In this document: in pieces, positions 14,216 through 28,100 of the stretch
Layout of the letters: each line of letters starts with the position of its first letter
How positions within the stretch are numbered: the stretch's first letter is position 1
Assembly: GCA_916700875.1 (NCBI GenBank)
Contig: CAKAKS010000034.1
Span: 13,536,195 to 13,600,194 of the forward strand
DNA: 64,000 nucleotides
From: Sebastes aleutianus
Lineage: Eukaryota > Chordata > Actinopteri > Perciformes > Sebastidae
Direction of reading: 5' to 3'
Notes under the pieces: generated by a model
Database searches by the model: none
What the model saw: only the letters and a program-made list of their open reading frames with translations
Told to the model about the DNA's origin: nothing
Program-made: the position numbers and the translations under genes

Positions 14216-14529
14216 GTTTTTATTTATTATATCCAAAACTGTTCACGCAAAAAAAAACTCACAGCGTTAAAACCAATCCAAGACGCATTGCTTCAGTGCT
14301 TTGGCTGCAGTATAATCCTTCAATCCCGCCATATTTCTTGTTTTTCAAAGCATGGGGACTTTGTGCTGCTGCTGTAACACTGGAGAGACGTTGCCTCCCA
14401 AAGTCTATTCAAATCCAACCAGACAGAGAGCAGCAGGCTGCAGAGAGAAGAAAAAAACACACACACAAGAGGAAAAGTAGGGGAAAAGTACAAATAAAAA
14501 CCTGGAAAAAATACTACAACCACCTGTAG
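14216..14529. other. 5' flank of NHS-family gene
   Basis: The minus strand directly upstream of the start codon is AT-rich (ATAATAAATAAAAAC) and may be 5' UTR. No CpG-rich core promoter or other gene is recognised. The plus-strand open frame here (14296-14529) is lysine-rich at its end and looks non-coding. Confidence 0.3.
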
Positions 14530-14652
14530 CAAGTGGAGCTGGAGCTAGATATACAGAGGAGACTTTACCTGCCTCCCCTTCGAAGGCAGTTCAGCAGCCT
14601 GGTGGAAAACATGGACCGGATCATTCAGTCCAAACTGAACCGGAGAGACTGA
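14530..14652 (+). other. Orphan coding-like segment, possible terminal exon or gene fragment
   Basis: After an AG (ctgtag at 14524-14529) an open frame of 40 codons runs to a TGA at 14650-14652. The composition is protein-like: a leading acidic/leucine run (QVELELDIQRR), then LYLPPLRRQFSSLVENM, then DRIIQSKLNRRD at the end. It is much less repetitive than the surrounding DNA. No partner exon was found upstream on this strand, and I do not recognise the protein. It could be the last exon of an unannotated gene, a retroposed or duplicated fragment, or chance. Confidence 0.3.
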
Positions 14653-14682
14653 GGCTATACCAGCACACTGATGAGTTAGATC

Positions 14683-14780
14683 AGGGGTCAGCAACCTTTA
14701 CTATCAAAAGAGACATTTTAGGCAACAAAAAAAAAAGAAGAAAAATCTGTCTTGAGCCGCAAAACATTTGATCATTGTGA
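14683..14780 (+). mobile_element. hAT-like repeat fragment
   Basis: The sequence ggggtcagcaacctttac, followed by tatcaaaagagacattttagg, is of the type seen at the end of common vertebrate hAT-type repeats. Only this end is recognisable before the next element begins at about 14850. Confidence 0.4.
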
Positions 14781-14851
14781 TGAAGGTAACACAGTTTATA
14801 GTCTAAGTATTTAGTATATAAGTCTAATGCAGTGAGGGCCAAAGTGCAAAT

Positions 14852-15610
14852 GTACTACGGAGTATTAGGGCCACATTGAGGGGAAAAAAATCTGAGATTT
14901 CCGGAATAAAGTCATAAATTTACGAGAAAAAAAGTCGTAATATTGTGAGAATAAAGTCATAACTTTATGAGAAAAAAGTCGTAATATTATGAGAATAAAG
15001 TCATATCTTTACGAGAAAAAAGCCGGAAATATTACGAGAATAAAGTCATAACTTTAGGAGAAAAAGTCGTAATATTATGAGAATAAAGTCATATCCTTAC
15101 GAAAAAAAAGTCGTTATATTACGAGAATAAAATCCTTAGTTTACAAGAAAGAATGTCGTTATACTACAAGAATAAAGTCATAACTTTAGGAGAAAAAAGT
15201 CATAATATTACAAGAATAAAGTCATAACTTTACGAGAAAAATTTCGTTATATTACGAGAATAAAGTCATAACTTTAGGAGAAAAAAGTCGGAATATTACG
15301 AGAATAAAGTCATAACTTTACGAGAAAAAAAGTCGTAATATTATGAGAATAAAGTCATATCTTTACGAGAAAAATGTCGTTATATTACGAGAATAAAGTC
15401 ATAACTTTAGGAGAAAAAAGTCGGAATATTACGAGAATAAAGTCATAACTTTAGGGGGAAAAAAGTCGGAATATTACGAGAATAAAGTCATAACTTTACA
15501 AGAAAAAAAGAAGGTAACGTAAAAATTACTACTTTATAATATTATGACTTTATTCTGGAAATCTCAGATTTATTTTTTTTCCTCAATGTGGCCCTATTAC
15601 TCCGACGTAC
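14852..15610. mobile_element. Non-autonomous TIR element with minisatellite core
   Basis: Inverted arms of about 65-70 bp flank the element. The left arm is 14852-14918 (gtactacggagtattagg, then gccacattgaggggaaaa and the start of the tandem array). The right arm is 15540-15610, its reverse complement with few changes. Between them (about 14909-15520) a roughly 44-bp unit is repeated in tandem (core: gagaataaagtcataac, tttaggagaaaaaagtcg). There is no open frame. It behaves like a short DNA element whose interior has expanded as a minisatellite. Confidence 0.75.
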
Positions 15611-16840
15611 CGTCGTACCATAGACCTACAACAATGATAAATAAAAATGAAAATGTAAACAAAAAACAGTTATTCATTTCCACTAATTTTATTAAAAATT
15701 AAAAGTTTGCAAGTGATTGACAGCCGGCTCTCATAGACGGCAGCTGGACAGCGGACAGCAGATCAGCTCTGACTGCTTATTTTCCTCCGGTCTGTGAAAT
15801 CTTGCAGATGCCGTTAGGAGCACTGGAGGACACCGGAGGACACAGAGGCACATGATATTTTTCAGGTTACCTGTTTCATGTACTACTGTCCCGATATAGC
15901 GACCGTTTTATAAAAATAACTTTTTTTAATCATATTTGCTCCAATCTCGCCTACTTCAGCTTTAACATACATTTATAGATACCAGCAAGAAATCTTGAGG
16001 GTGTGGGAGTTTTTGATATTATCTGGCGAAATGTATGTTTTATGATATTTTAGTAAGGACGTACTTACTACGTAAAGAAGTAGCCTACAATATTTCATTT
16101 TAAACAAAGGATATGTTAACTGTTTGCTCATACCTTTTAAAATAACCCCATGGACAGCACATTCTCTGAACACTTGTTTCTGATTTATCTCCTCTCTCTG
16201 CATGTGTGTGTGCACAAGGCATGTTTGTCCAGGCCTTGTGTCCAGTCCACCGCCTGGCATTCCCACCGTCGCTCTTTAAAATACCAAAGAGCAAACTCTC
16301 ATCATTAATAGCATACCTTTTTACTCGGCTCAGCTTTAAACCTGTGGTTGTGGTGGACTCTTTTGAAAGCCTGACTAAAGATGTACCAGTTGGTAAAATG
16401 TGTCTCGGTAGGTGTTTATTGTGCCACCTGGTGTCTTAAAGTGAACATAGCCAACTTCAAAAGGTGAATCCAGGCTAAAAGCATTGCCACTTGTTAATGC
16501 GTTCTCATTGCTCAATGCTGTTAAGTTGTGTACACTGTGGCGACAGTTTAACATTACTCAATATTAAGGGTGTAAAATGCTGATGCAGATGTCCTCTTGA
16601 ACATATTGACATCCCATGTGGATGTGGAAACATTGAAGGTAGATTATCCTGTTACACATTGAGAAACATCCTCACTTGTCCTTCCCTCAGCACTAAATGT
16701 GTTTGACAGGAGGACAGCAGGAGGATGACACATTCACCACTGCTGGAAAAAGGAACTAGCTAATACCGGTCTGTTGTTCCAAGGCCATTTTCAGTGTCCT
16801 CACATGTCTCCTTCTGTTTAATCTAAAACTAAAAGAGGTC
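15611..16840. other. Intergenic DNA
   Basis: I see no supported exon or RNA here. The stretch 15720-15860 is somewhat GC-richer (gacagccggctctcatag) and could be part of a further repeat. The rest is unremarkable. Confidence 0.3.
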
Positions 16841-19107
16841 TTTGTTTTAGGCAGTGAATGCATTGAACGGTTTGAAAGCTTCATACAAAATGAAAACTAT
16901 AAAAAATACAAAAGTAAACAAACTACCAATTTCTAGAGATGAACATAAGTTTAATCAAGATTAAATATATGCCCAAAAAAAAGATCTTGCAACTCATAAG
17001 AGATCCAAACAAGTCAAAACAATACAAAAAGATGAGCTTTTCTGTCTGTCATGTCAATAGAGTCTTGCCATTTTTATACTTCCTACGAGTTTTGGACTTT
17101 CATTCGGGGTAAAATGTATACATATATGATCTCATTCACCATATTTTACAGTGCATTGATTCTCAAAACCATAGCCTTCTTCCACATCTAAAAACCCATA
17201 CATAAACTCATTTATAGAATTATTTACATACAAGGCTTGAACAAACCATTTTGGTGAGCAATAAGAAACTTAAGAAAAACAAACATCACACATCAGAAAC
17301 TTAGGAACTTTCTTAAACTTTATGGCTTGGTTAAGCCACGGTGACATTTTGTTACACAAATCACTGAATGGATGGGAGGCAGGAGGGGCCTCTAATTAAA
17401 TAATATGAACTAGCACTCAACTTGTTATTCCACCTCTGTGTCTTTAAAGTTTGGTTGCATACACACAAAAAAGTACAAATACAGATTGAGTGACAAAGTG
17501 AACCCAAATGTCTCTACTGAACACACTGCACACTTTGCTCATAATGCACCTAGGTGGTAGGTACGCAAAGCATACACATGTAATGTGAAACAGAACAACA
17601 TAATTAATCTAAAGTATGGCAACAAATGACTTGGAAAATAAAAAAGTTGAATACACTAAGATGTCACAGCTGAGTTAGTAAGCAACCACGTCACCAAAGA
17701 CACAAAAATATCATCTCAGTTTATTCACGATACCTTACTTGAGATGACAATTTGAGTTAATTCATACCAGGAAGGAAGAAAAAAAAAAAAAACAGACCAG
17801 CAACACTGCGTTTTGTGTAATGGATTTTTGATTTCTGAGCGCTGGAGAGATGTAACAGTGTGTCTTGAATTTTTATTGATAGATGTAGTTGTGTGTCAGC
17901 ATCTCTAAACACACATAATGAAATTCAAAACTCAAAAACCTCCCAGGTAATATTAATATAACATCTGCCGTAATACTAGCTCCTTTTTATCTGGAAGAAT
18001 TGCTGAGCAAAGGACAGTTGAGGATTTGACGTAATCAGTCGTGTGGAAACAGACACACATATAGAAAAAAAAAATATTTGTAGGAGAAAGGGAGAACAAA
18101 TATTTATTTAATAATTTCTTTTTAAACTTCTGTATCAAACACTGAGATGCTTGAGTTTATAAAGCCAGAGGGCCTACTTTTCCATGTGCATGTCATGTTA
18201 TTCACTCCTTTATTACTCTGAAACATGGAATGCCTGTCCTTCATAAATTTTGCCAGTAGACTCCTTTAAAATATCTACTCCCGGTGCAATCAGATTGTAT
18301 CCAGAAATAAAGTTTTTTTGTGTGGGAATAAGCCAACAAGAGCACTAAACATCCTCTCAGATCTTCACATATGCATGGTGGCTAGGGAAGAGACTGTTTT
18401 TACAACAAAAAAGATAATTATTCGTGTACAACGGTGTTTTTAATGTGTGTGTGTGAGAGACTTGGCAAAGACCAGACGCTCTCTGAAGAACAGAGGCATA
18501 GTGTTATATGAAGTACATTTGCAATATAATTAGATTTTTCAACATTGTCTTGTGTTCTTGTGGGATAAACAACCAGTATTACCACCAAAACAGGAAACGT
18601 TGGCTCACAGAGTGCTGGACTCGCCGGCGTTTTCCGCATCGCGGTTATTAAAGCGTCAATCGGGGGCAGAAGCAGCCACAAAGGCCACGTTGGACAGTGT
18701 TGGGCTGGGTTGGGTTGGTGGTGACAGAAGAGGAGCCCAGGGTGAAAAGTGGTCAAATACAATATGAGATAGAGAAAGTCCTACAGCCTGGGTCTATGTG
18801 AGCGCAGCGAGGACAGGTGGTGAATATACAACAGGAGAACGCGCTCCTCTTCCAGGCTCTAGCATGGGTGTATCTCGGGACACGCATACACATACAGCAC
18901 ATACACATTAGTCCAAATCTCCAAACTAGGGCTTTCAGATGTGTCTCTTTGTCACCCTCTGGTGGTTTTGTCCAGAATAGATCTGGTGATTTCTCCTTCA
19001 CACACAAAACACACACATACAGGCTGCCAAATCTCCACCTACACGCACACGCACACACATATGAACACACACACACTCCTTGGCTCCCCCTGTGTCTGTA
19101 TTCAGGC
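16841..19107 (-). other. acbd3: Putative 3' UTR of acbd3
   Basis: This follows the acbd3 stop codon and holds no exon of another gene. Candidate polyadenylation signals on the minus strand (tttatt or tttaat on the plus strand) lie near 18208, 18105, 17868, 17719 and 16950. The 3' end is not determined from sequence alone. A CA/TG-rich patch at 18990-19080 and one at 18435-18455 are present. Confidence 0.35.
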
Positions 19108-22100
19108 TTATCTGGTGTAGTAGACTCTGTAGTAAACACTCTTGGAGCGCCAGAGTGAATAGGAGTTGTCAAACTTGAGCAGGTAGACTCCGCGGCCGGG
19201 GTACTGGTGGCTACCGGCGTACACCTCCTCATGACAGTCCCGCCGGTACACCGGCACAATCTCATCCACCTGGGGCTTCCCCGCCTCCTTCTTCGCCTTC
19301 TCCTCCTCATTGGGAGGTTCACCTGAGGACACAAGGACAAGGTTAAGGTTTCAAATTGTAATAGAAAGCAGGAGGGAATCAACAATGAGGCTTATCTTTA
19401 TGAATGGTTCACACACACACTCACAATGCTCCTTTAGACAGCTTCACTATAATTATGCAATGCTATGATTACACTTAATATCATGGAGTTATATTTGTGC
19501 CTCAATCCTGAACACACTGTGAAAGGGTTCAAGCTCTAAAACGAAAACACAGACAACCTCCAGACCGGACAACGTCGTGGTAGCGACCTGTCAATCACAA
19601 GGTAGTCACGCTCTAAAGCATACCCTGCTTTATGGTCTATTTGACTCTAAATGGGACCATAATTTACTAAATGAACATCATGCTGAATTGAAGAAGACTT
19701 GAAACTAGTGATTGAGACCATAAACTCATGTTTACAATGTTTACTGAGGTAATAAATCAAGTGAGAAGTAGGGTCATTTTCTCATAGACTTCTATACAAT
19801 CAGACTGAGATACCAGAGGAGTCGCCCCCTGCTGGCTATTAGAAAGAATGCAAGTTTAAGGAACTTCTGCAAATATATGGCTTAACACTATCCCAAACTC
19901 CTTTAGGTATCAGATTCTATTACTTATAGGATCACATTTTGAACTAAACTTGTATACTACCAAATAAATACAGGACGATTATGTCAAAATGTGATAGACA
20001 TTTCTCTTGTGCAAAACACAGTGTTGTTACAATAAACACATACAACTGCTACTCGACAGTCTGAGGTGAAGTTTAGAAGGCTGATTTATACAGTTAATTT
20101 AACTAAATTTAACTAAAACAAAATGTTCCAATTCCAATGCACAATACTGCCGTTTTATCTTATCAACATATATTTTCACAATTCATTCCTATTCACACCA
20201 CCGCTCTGGTTTCCACCAAAGAACACAAACAGGACGTCCTCTTCCAAGGGGACAACTATGTGATGTTTAACTATGGTGTAGGCAAGTTCTGAACATGAGA
20301 TAAGAATATAATGATATCTGAAAGTGTACTAGTTATTCATCTCTCCATTGGCCGATGAGTGAAGCAACAGAAATAAATTGCTAAATCAGACATTCCTGTA
20401 CAAAGCAGCTGCTTCTGTGGCAAACATGGAACTAAATAACCACCATGACTTGACATGTCAATAAATAGCAGAGCATACGGTATCCATAGCGAATGCCTCT
20501 GAACCTAAGATCAAAAAAGCAATCATGACCCATCTATAGCGTTTCATATCCAATAGTGAAACTAAGGGAACAGCTTGCAAAGTTCCATTTTCAATTCTTG
20601 GATAAATCTGTTTTGCAAATGTTTTGTTAACATAACAATGAACACATTATGAAGGGAGAGCCTCAGCTCACACCCACACACAACATCACTGTCAATAGAA
20701 CTGACTTTTCCGGCTCTGCTGCAACACCCGAAAATATCTGCATCAGAAACACTGCAGGCGTGTTCACACAGGCTTCCCACCCACACCTCACCTTCTTCAT
20801 CCTCGTCATCATCGCTGGACTCCGACACGTGCACGCTGACCGAAGCGGAGGCGGCGTCCGTCCACTCGAAGAAGACCCCGAAGCCGATGTCGTAATAGTC
20901 CGTGGCGAACTCCCAGAACAGGTAAGAGCCCTCCTCGTGGGTCGGCACTCGCACCGTCACCACCTCGCCGCGTCCCACTGTGATCACGCTGTCTGCGTCC
21001 TGACGGATTTTCTCCTTGAAGTCCTTGATCTGTGGCCGTGTCCACATGGACGGAGCAGCTATGACTGGTGGGGAGTCTGCTGTGATCGAGGGACAAAAGA
21101 CTTCTTACAATCTGTTTGGATAATCTTCTTATACAATCTGCTAATTCCAATAAATGATGTCCTACCAGCATACACAGATTAAAGGCACATAGAGAAAAGA
21201 TATACAGTATATACAGTATATATAAACATAGAGAAAGAGAGAGAGAGGGCATGAGTCCATGTGACCAGTTGGGTTTTTTGCATACCCAGCTATCCATCCA
21301 TCTTTCCTTAAAACATTGATTTGAGAGTGAGCAGCAAGCCACAGTGGATTAATTTGGCTCAGGATGTATGTTTTGGAATCAGACCAAGGCCTTGTTCATT
21401 TCTGGTGTGAGTGCTCAACTCTTCTATAAGCAGAATGTGTGGTTGGATGATACCTAAACCAGCAGACTATCATGTATCACTTGTTCCAGCTCTTCTCCTC
21501 CCTGCCCTCCAGGTCACATCAACAAGGACACAGCAGATACGAATCAGGTTTCAAGTTGGGTATAAAGCTTTGTTTGTTTGACAGAGAGTTCCCCCCCCCC
21601 CTCTGTCCTGTAGCCATTAGCTACACAATACAGAAAATGTAGATTCTTTCAAAATGAAGTCAACTCCAGTGGTTTATGTTTTTTTAAATGAGAAACATCT
21701 ACTTGGTCAAACCAACCTAATAAAGGCCCGTTCTCTGAGACCTCCTCTGCCGGCTCGGGCTCTGGCTCCCGGTCCATGCTCTCCGAGTACGAATCCGACT
21801 GGCCTCCGTTGACTGTGGGGGTTTCATCGCCAGCAGGCGGTGAAGCTGCACACAACGGTCCTGCTGCTGAGGCGGCGATAGGTTCGCCGCTATTGAAGCC
21901 GCTAGATTCAAGGGTGCCCTGCACCATCAAATCCGCCTGCATCTGCTGCTTCTGTAAGGCCGCCTGGGACAAAAGGAACACTGAATCAAGACATTGGAAT
22001 CCAAACTAAGAGCTTAAACCAAAATGTTGCTGCTAAAATGCTATTGGAAGGATCACAGGCTCCTGCTTACATATGGATTACATTTATATGCATATAAGGC

Positions 22101-25100
22101 TGCACTATTATAGCTAAAATTGTTATCCTGATGGGTTTGCTCAAGACTGCGCTCATCAAAATGCGTCTTGATTATTTGAGGAGCTTAACAGTTTCAATTT
22201 TGTTTCCATCTTTAGTAAGCATTCCTCTGAAATTGCATTTCGGCTCAAGCCCTTTTCTGCATACCAAAGGTGTTATTGTGTACCTCATTATGAAGTGTGT
22301 ACATCTTTTATAGACATTTAGGCTACATCCACACTAATACCGTCCAGACGAGCATTTTAGGGCCGTTTCAGAATTAATCTCCGTCCATACTACCATGCCT
22401 GAAAACGCATATCACATGACTATTCACCTACACTGGGCATGCGCGTACCAGTGTAAACAGGAAGCAGCGCTGTACACGGGAATTGATGTAATAGCTTGCC
22501 TCCTGAGCATGTAGGCAGTATTATAAAATGCAGAATTTAACTGCACAAAAGCTGCTAGCATAGACAACAAGGTCAGCAACGTTTGTAACTCGTTATCCAT
22601 GTTGAAATTAACCACTGGTGGTCGAGGCTGATGTCGTTTGTTTTCTTCCGGAAAAGGTTCATGTGATGGGGCATCACGAATCAGGGAAAAACATGTCATG
22701 TCTGAAGCGAACCTGGGTGTCTGCGTCATCGTTTTCAAAGGTCTCCGTTTCTGGACGTCCAGACTAAAACGCAACCCCGGAGTTTTAAAACGAAAACGGC
22801 GTCAACGGGCTTGGCCCATGACTACTTTCAATTTACTGTGCATCACTGAAAGACAATGTTGCCAATACCCACGCTTCCCCATTAACTGCAAAATCAAAAA
22901 AAAATCAATCAATGCAAGTCTATCCCTCTGTTAGTGTTTACATACTACCTGTTGCTGGGCCAGCTGGACCTGGTAGAGCTGCTGCATGTACTGCTGGTAG
23001 TGCTGCTCCTGGAGCTGACGGATGAGGCCCAGCTGTTGCTCTGGGCTGTTGGGGTACTGCTGAGCAGCGTACTGTTGGAACTGCACTGCTGTCTGCGCAT
23101 TCAACGCCGCCATTATCTGTTGTCTGGGAAATAGAACACAGGGGCAGCGCTGGTGAGGAAGGAAGTACAGGAAACTGCAAGGAGACAATGGTGGACAGTG
23201 GAAAGTTGGAGGATTTTAACATAGAGAGAAGAGAATACCCCTGTAGATATCAATGTCAGGGAAGTGTGACGATCATGTAGAAGTCATGCTGAAGTTAAAT
23301 CAATATATTGCACATTGTGCAAACACACACAGTGATACAGATTCAAGATTCAAGAGTTTTATTTGCACCTAAGTACATTGGAAGTCTGAGCAGTAGACAC
23401 ACATACTTCTGCTGCTCAATCCGTAGCCTCTCCTCCTCTGCCTGTCTCCTCTCCTCTTCCTCTCTCCTCAGCCTTTCTTCCTCCTCTAGCCTCCGTCTCT
23501 CCTCCTCCTGCCTTTGTCGCTCCCTCTCCTCCTCCTCCAGCCGCTGACGCTCCTCTTCTTCTTTCCTGGAGAAGATACAAACACCATCAGTCAATAAATG
23601 TCCAATATTTATTCTGCTGCTTCACAGTGTTGCTGGCTGCATATAGGACGAACTGAAACGGAGTCTGTATTTAGACACTGAAGCAGAAGCATCGCCCCTC
23701 AGGGGAACTGACGTCAAGAAACCTTACCTTTTCCTCTCCTGCTCTTCCCTTTCGATCTTGTGTGAGGTGACGTAGGGAGCAAAGAGGTTACAGCACTTGT
23801 TCAGCAGCTTGACAAACTCCACCATGGCATCTTCCTTCTCCAGGTTACCCAGGGAGGCCCACTCTTTCCTGCACACAGAGCGAAAATGGAGGTGAGGATA
23901 AATAATACAGGCAGGTGGGCAAATTGGGCTCAGCCATCAAGTATCTTTTTTACTTCTTTTTAAAAAGGAACAGTGTGTAGGATCTGGCGGTATCTAGCAG
24001 AGAGGTTGCAGTTTTACTACTTCTCCCGTGTGCCAAGAGGGTAGGATTTCTACGGTGGCCGAGGCGAAAACGTGAATGAGAGCCAGTTGTTGTAAGAGTA
24101 GAGTGCGTAGAGTGTGTGTGTGTATGTGGGAAGTGAGTGGTGAAGCAAGAGAGAGAGCGGCGCCAACTGAAGCGAGTAACGTCATCGTCTCCGGCCCAAG
24201 CAGGAAAAGTAAATAGTGTTTGGTTTGTCCGTTCCGGGCTACTGTAGAAACATGGCGGGGCAACATGGCAGACTCTGTGGAGAGGAGCTGCTCCCTATGT
24301 AGATATACGGCTCATTCTAAGGTAAGGAAAACACATTTCTTACAGTACAGAAAACATACTTATTAATATTATATTCCATTTCGGCCAATAGATCCCCTAA
24401 TTGTTTAATGTCCTTTAAAAGTTTTTGTCTTACATTAACAAGGGACATTTAAATTGGTAGCATTTGTAACAGCCAATGTTTGCTGGGGTTACCTGCGGTC
24501 GTTGCCCAGGACATCAAAAAAGCCGACCTCCGGTGAAGCATCAGGATTGTAAGGGCCCAGTAACACCTGTTTGTGCAGAGCCACCAGTCGAAGCTTCTCC
24601 TCATAGGTCGGGTGGAAGGCCTTTCCATCTTTATCTTAGAGCAGCAAAGTGGAAGCACTTAGTACAACATGGTAGCAGCAACAGTAGAAGCATAAAGAGG
24701 ATCATATTCTTTTGACACTCTATAACTTAATAACAGCCTCTTGGCAGGATGACTTCAATCACTGTAAAACTTTAATCCAAAGTGAGGCACGATCAGATTT
24801 ATATATACAAGACAAGTTGTGCAAGACCTAACCCTAACCCTAACTGACTAGAAATACATGGCTGCAAATACAAAGCACAGATTACTATCACACAGCGTGG
24901 CGACCGGGCCCAAACCTGTTTGACAGTCATCACAAGCGCTTTGCTCTAAAAGAACAGTACAAATGCCCAGTGTTCAAAATTTTAACATGTGTTCAGTATG
25001 TTTGCAAAGTAAAAGTTGCTAAGTGTAGTTAACTAAACTTAAAGGCAAGGTGAGCCACAGAGAGCATATTATACTGTATTTATTTACATGTTATTTTAAT

Positions 25101-28100
25101 TTCTTAGGCTGATAAGTTAGATCTGAAAGACTGATACACTTTTACACTGTCTTGTTTCAACTTGCTACTTCTTAATAATTACTTAGTGAGATTGGCACAA
25201 CTCAAACCAGGGTTTGAGCTTGAAACTTAAAGGTCCCACATCATGCTCATTTTTAGGTTCATACTTGTATTTTATGTTTCTACTAGAACACGTTTACATG
25301 CTTTAATGTTCAAAAATCCTTTATTTTACTAGTACTTTCTGCCTGAATATGCCTGAGTATTTACCCTCTGTCTGAAACGCTCCGTTTTAATGCATTTCAA
25401 CGGAATTGCAACTGAATGGCGCTGCTAGGCAAAAGCTTGGGTCTATGTTTATTTCCTGTCAGCTGATGTCATTCATGGTGTCTTCAAATAGGGTCGTGTT
25501 TACTGTGTTCGTGAGAAGAGTCCATATGAACGCCCCCCTCTTGTGCTATTCACGACATCGCAAGTGGAAAGTTTCAGGAGTTGTTACGTGTTTGTTGACG
25601 TTGTCAGAAATGGCGTAGGCCATGGAAGTTCATTTTTCGGTACATAATAAGTGAATATATTGTAATTTTAGTTGTATATTGTTTTTCTTCATAATTTTAT
25701 TATATGTCTGTGGAAAATGTTGATATTCCCAACTGCCTAATCCTTTTCCTCTGTCATTATGCCGTACCCACTTGCTAGCTTGCTTAATTGTGAGCCTCTG
25801 TGGCTTCTGGACACCAAGTTAATATTGCCGTCGCTTAGCAGCGGTGTTGTCACGTCTTAACCTCATGAACGTCAAGCATATTGTGTACACGACTTCCCAT
25901 GTTATAAACACAAGCTCACAAGTTCATTTGAAGGCACCATATATATATATTGTAGATTTATGACATCACAAAATTACAGAAATCCTGATGGCTCGTTTAA
26001 AGGCACAGTTGCTGTATATGGGCTGTGTGTATTTCTCCATGGATTGAGCGTTTTGATACTTTCAAAGTATTTATATACATAGACCTGCTTTATTATAAAA
26101 AAGGACATGAAAATCTCCCCTTTTTACAATATGGGACCTTAAAAATAGATGTTATAGCTGGTTGTGTATTGCAATAATATATTTAACAAGCTGTATTTTG
26201 AGTGCAAAGTATGCAATAGTTAGGTGATGTCAATGTTCTCTTAAGGTGATGATATTAACTCAGATAGCCTTCCAGTTTGTATGCATGCACTTTTATTGGA
26301 TTTCCTGTTGGAGTAGCAGCAAGGGGAGTGGTGTGGATATATGGATATGAGGAGGCACTTAGGCTGTAAAACAGGCCAGTGGTCATGCAACCCTTTAAGT
26401 GCCCGAAAACGTGGCTTTAAGCAGCACTGTGAACAGTTTTTTTTATCCTCAAGACTAACCAACTCCTAGGAAGCACAGCAGGAACCTGTCTGATTTATCA
26501 GAGAAAGATCTGTGTAAGTAAAATGCCATGCAGGCTCCCCTTCAGCTGCATCTGTGACAGGGGCAGGGCGTGTTAAGAAAGCTCCCAAACAAATCACTAT
26601 GAGCCTGCTAGGATGCATATAGCTTCTTACATAGCAGCTCTTAGTTGATGGGAGCAGATGCATGACAAGCCAGGTCCCAAAACCCAAAGAAATGAACACA
26701 GAAGCTAGACAGCACCATACAAAACACAATAAGGACTTTTATCCTTTTACCATCACAGATCCTTGTATCCTTTATTAGACTGATCCTTCTGTTGTTCTTG
26801 TTCAGTCTGGTTATTTATTAGTTAGTCTAATTTACATCAGTAATAGTTTTGGGTCCTGTTTTATATATATATTTTTTAGCTTACATATATTGTTGTTGTT
26901 GTGTGTCACTATGTTTTATCTATGTTTTTTTTATGTACAAGCTGCTCCAAACCAATTGCCCCTAGACGGATTAATAAAGTTGTTTGAATTGAATTGAATT
27001 GAATTGAAAACAGTGGGATGAAAATGTTCTCAGGCCACACATGCACATACAAAATGGGACTGCTGGGAAGTCTTTTACCCTTTAACACTTCTTATATTGC
27101 AGCTCTCTTAGTTGATGGGAGCAGATGCATGACAAGCCAGGTTCATTCTTCCCCAAAACCCAAAGAAATGTACACAGAAGCTAGACAGCACCATGCCAAA
27201 CAGTGGGATGAAAATGTTCTCAGGCCACACATGCATATAAAAATAGGACTACAGGGAAGTCCAGTGCTTATTTTTACCCCTTTAACAACCAGTCTAACAG
27301 CCTGCTAGGATGCATATAGCTACTTACATTGCAGCTCTTTAGTTGATGGAGCAGATGCATGACAAGCCCAAAAAACAAAAGAAATGTACACAGAAGCTAG
27401 ACAACACCATGCAAATGTGAAGATGAAAATGCCACACATGCACACAAATACAAATAGATGTTATAGCTGGTTATGTATTGCAATAATATATTTAACAAGC
27501 TGTTTTTTGAAAACTGTTCTCAGGCCACACATGCACATCAAAATGGACTACTGGGGAAGTCTTTTACCCCTTTAACAACCAGCTAACAGCCTGCTAGGAT
27601 GCATATAGCTACTTACATTGCAGCTCTTTAGTTGATGGAGCAGATGCATGACAAGCCCAAAAAACAAAAGAAATGTACACAGAAGCTAGACAACACCATG
27701 CAAATGTGAAGATGAAAATGCCACACATGCACACAAATACAAATAGATGTTATAGCTGGTTATGTGTTGCAATAATACATTTAACAAGCTGTCTTTTGAA
27801 ACATTTTCTCAGGCCACACATGCACATAAAAATGGACTACTGGTGAAGTCTTTTACCCCTTTAACAACCAGCTAACAGCCTGCTAGGATGCATATAGCTT
27901 CTTACATTGCAGAAACCCAAAGAAATGTACACAGAAGCTAGACATGCAAATGTGAAGGAGGAAATGTTTTCAGGCCACACATGCACACAAATACAAATAG
28001 ATGTTATAGCTGGTTATGTATTGCAATAATATATTTAACAAGCTGTGTTTTAAGCACAAAGTATGCAATGTTCTCAGGCCACACATGCACATAAATGGAC

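Noticed and set aside
18753..19385. 210-residue minus-strand open frame over the end of acbd3
   Set aside because: It overlaps acbd3 exon 8 in another frame, with an Arg-run and Cys-rich composition. It is a shadow of the real exon and the CA-rich 3' UTR.
20649..21182. 177-residue frames on both strands at acbd3 exon 7
   Set aside because: These are out-of-frame or antisense shadows of a GC-rich coding exon.
23308..23547. Ser/Leu-rich plus-strand frame
   Set aside because: Antisense of the Glu/Arg coiled-coil exon 4 of acbd3.
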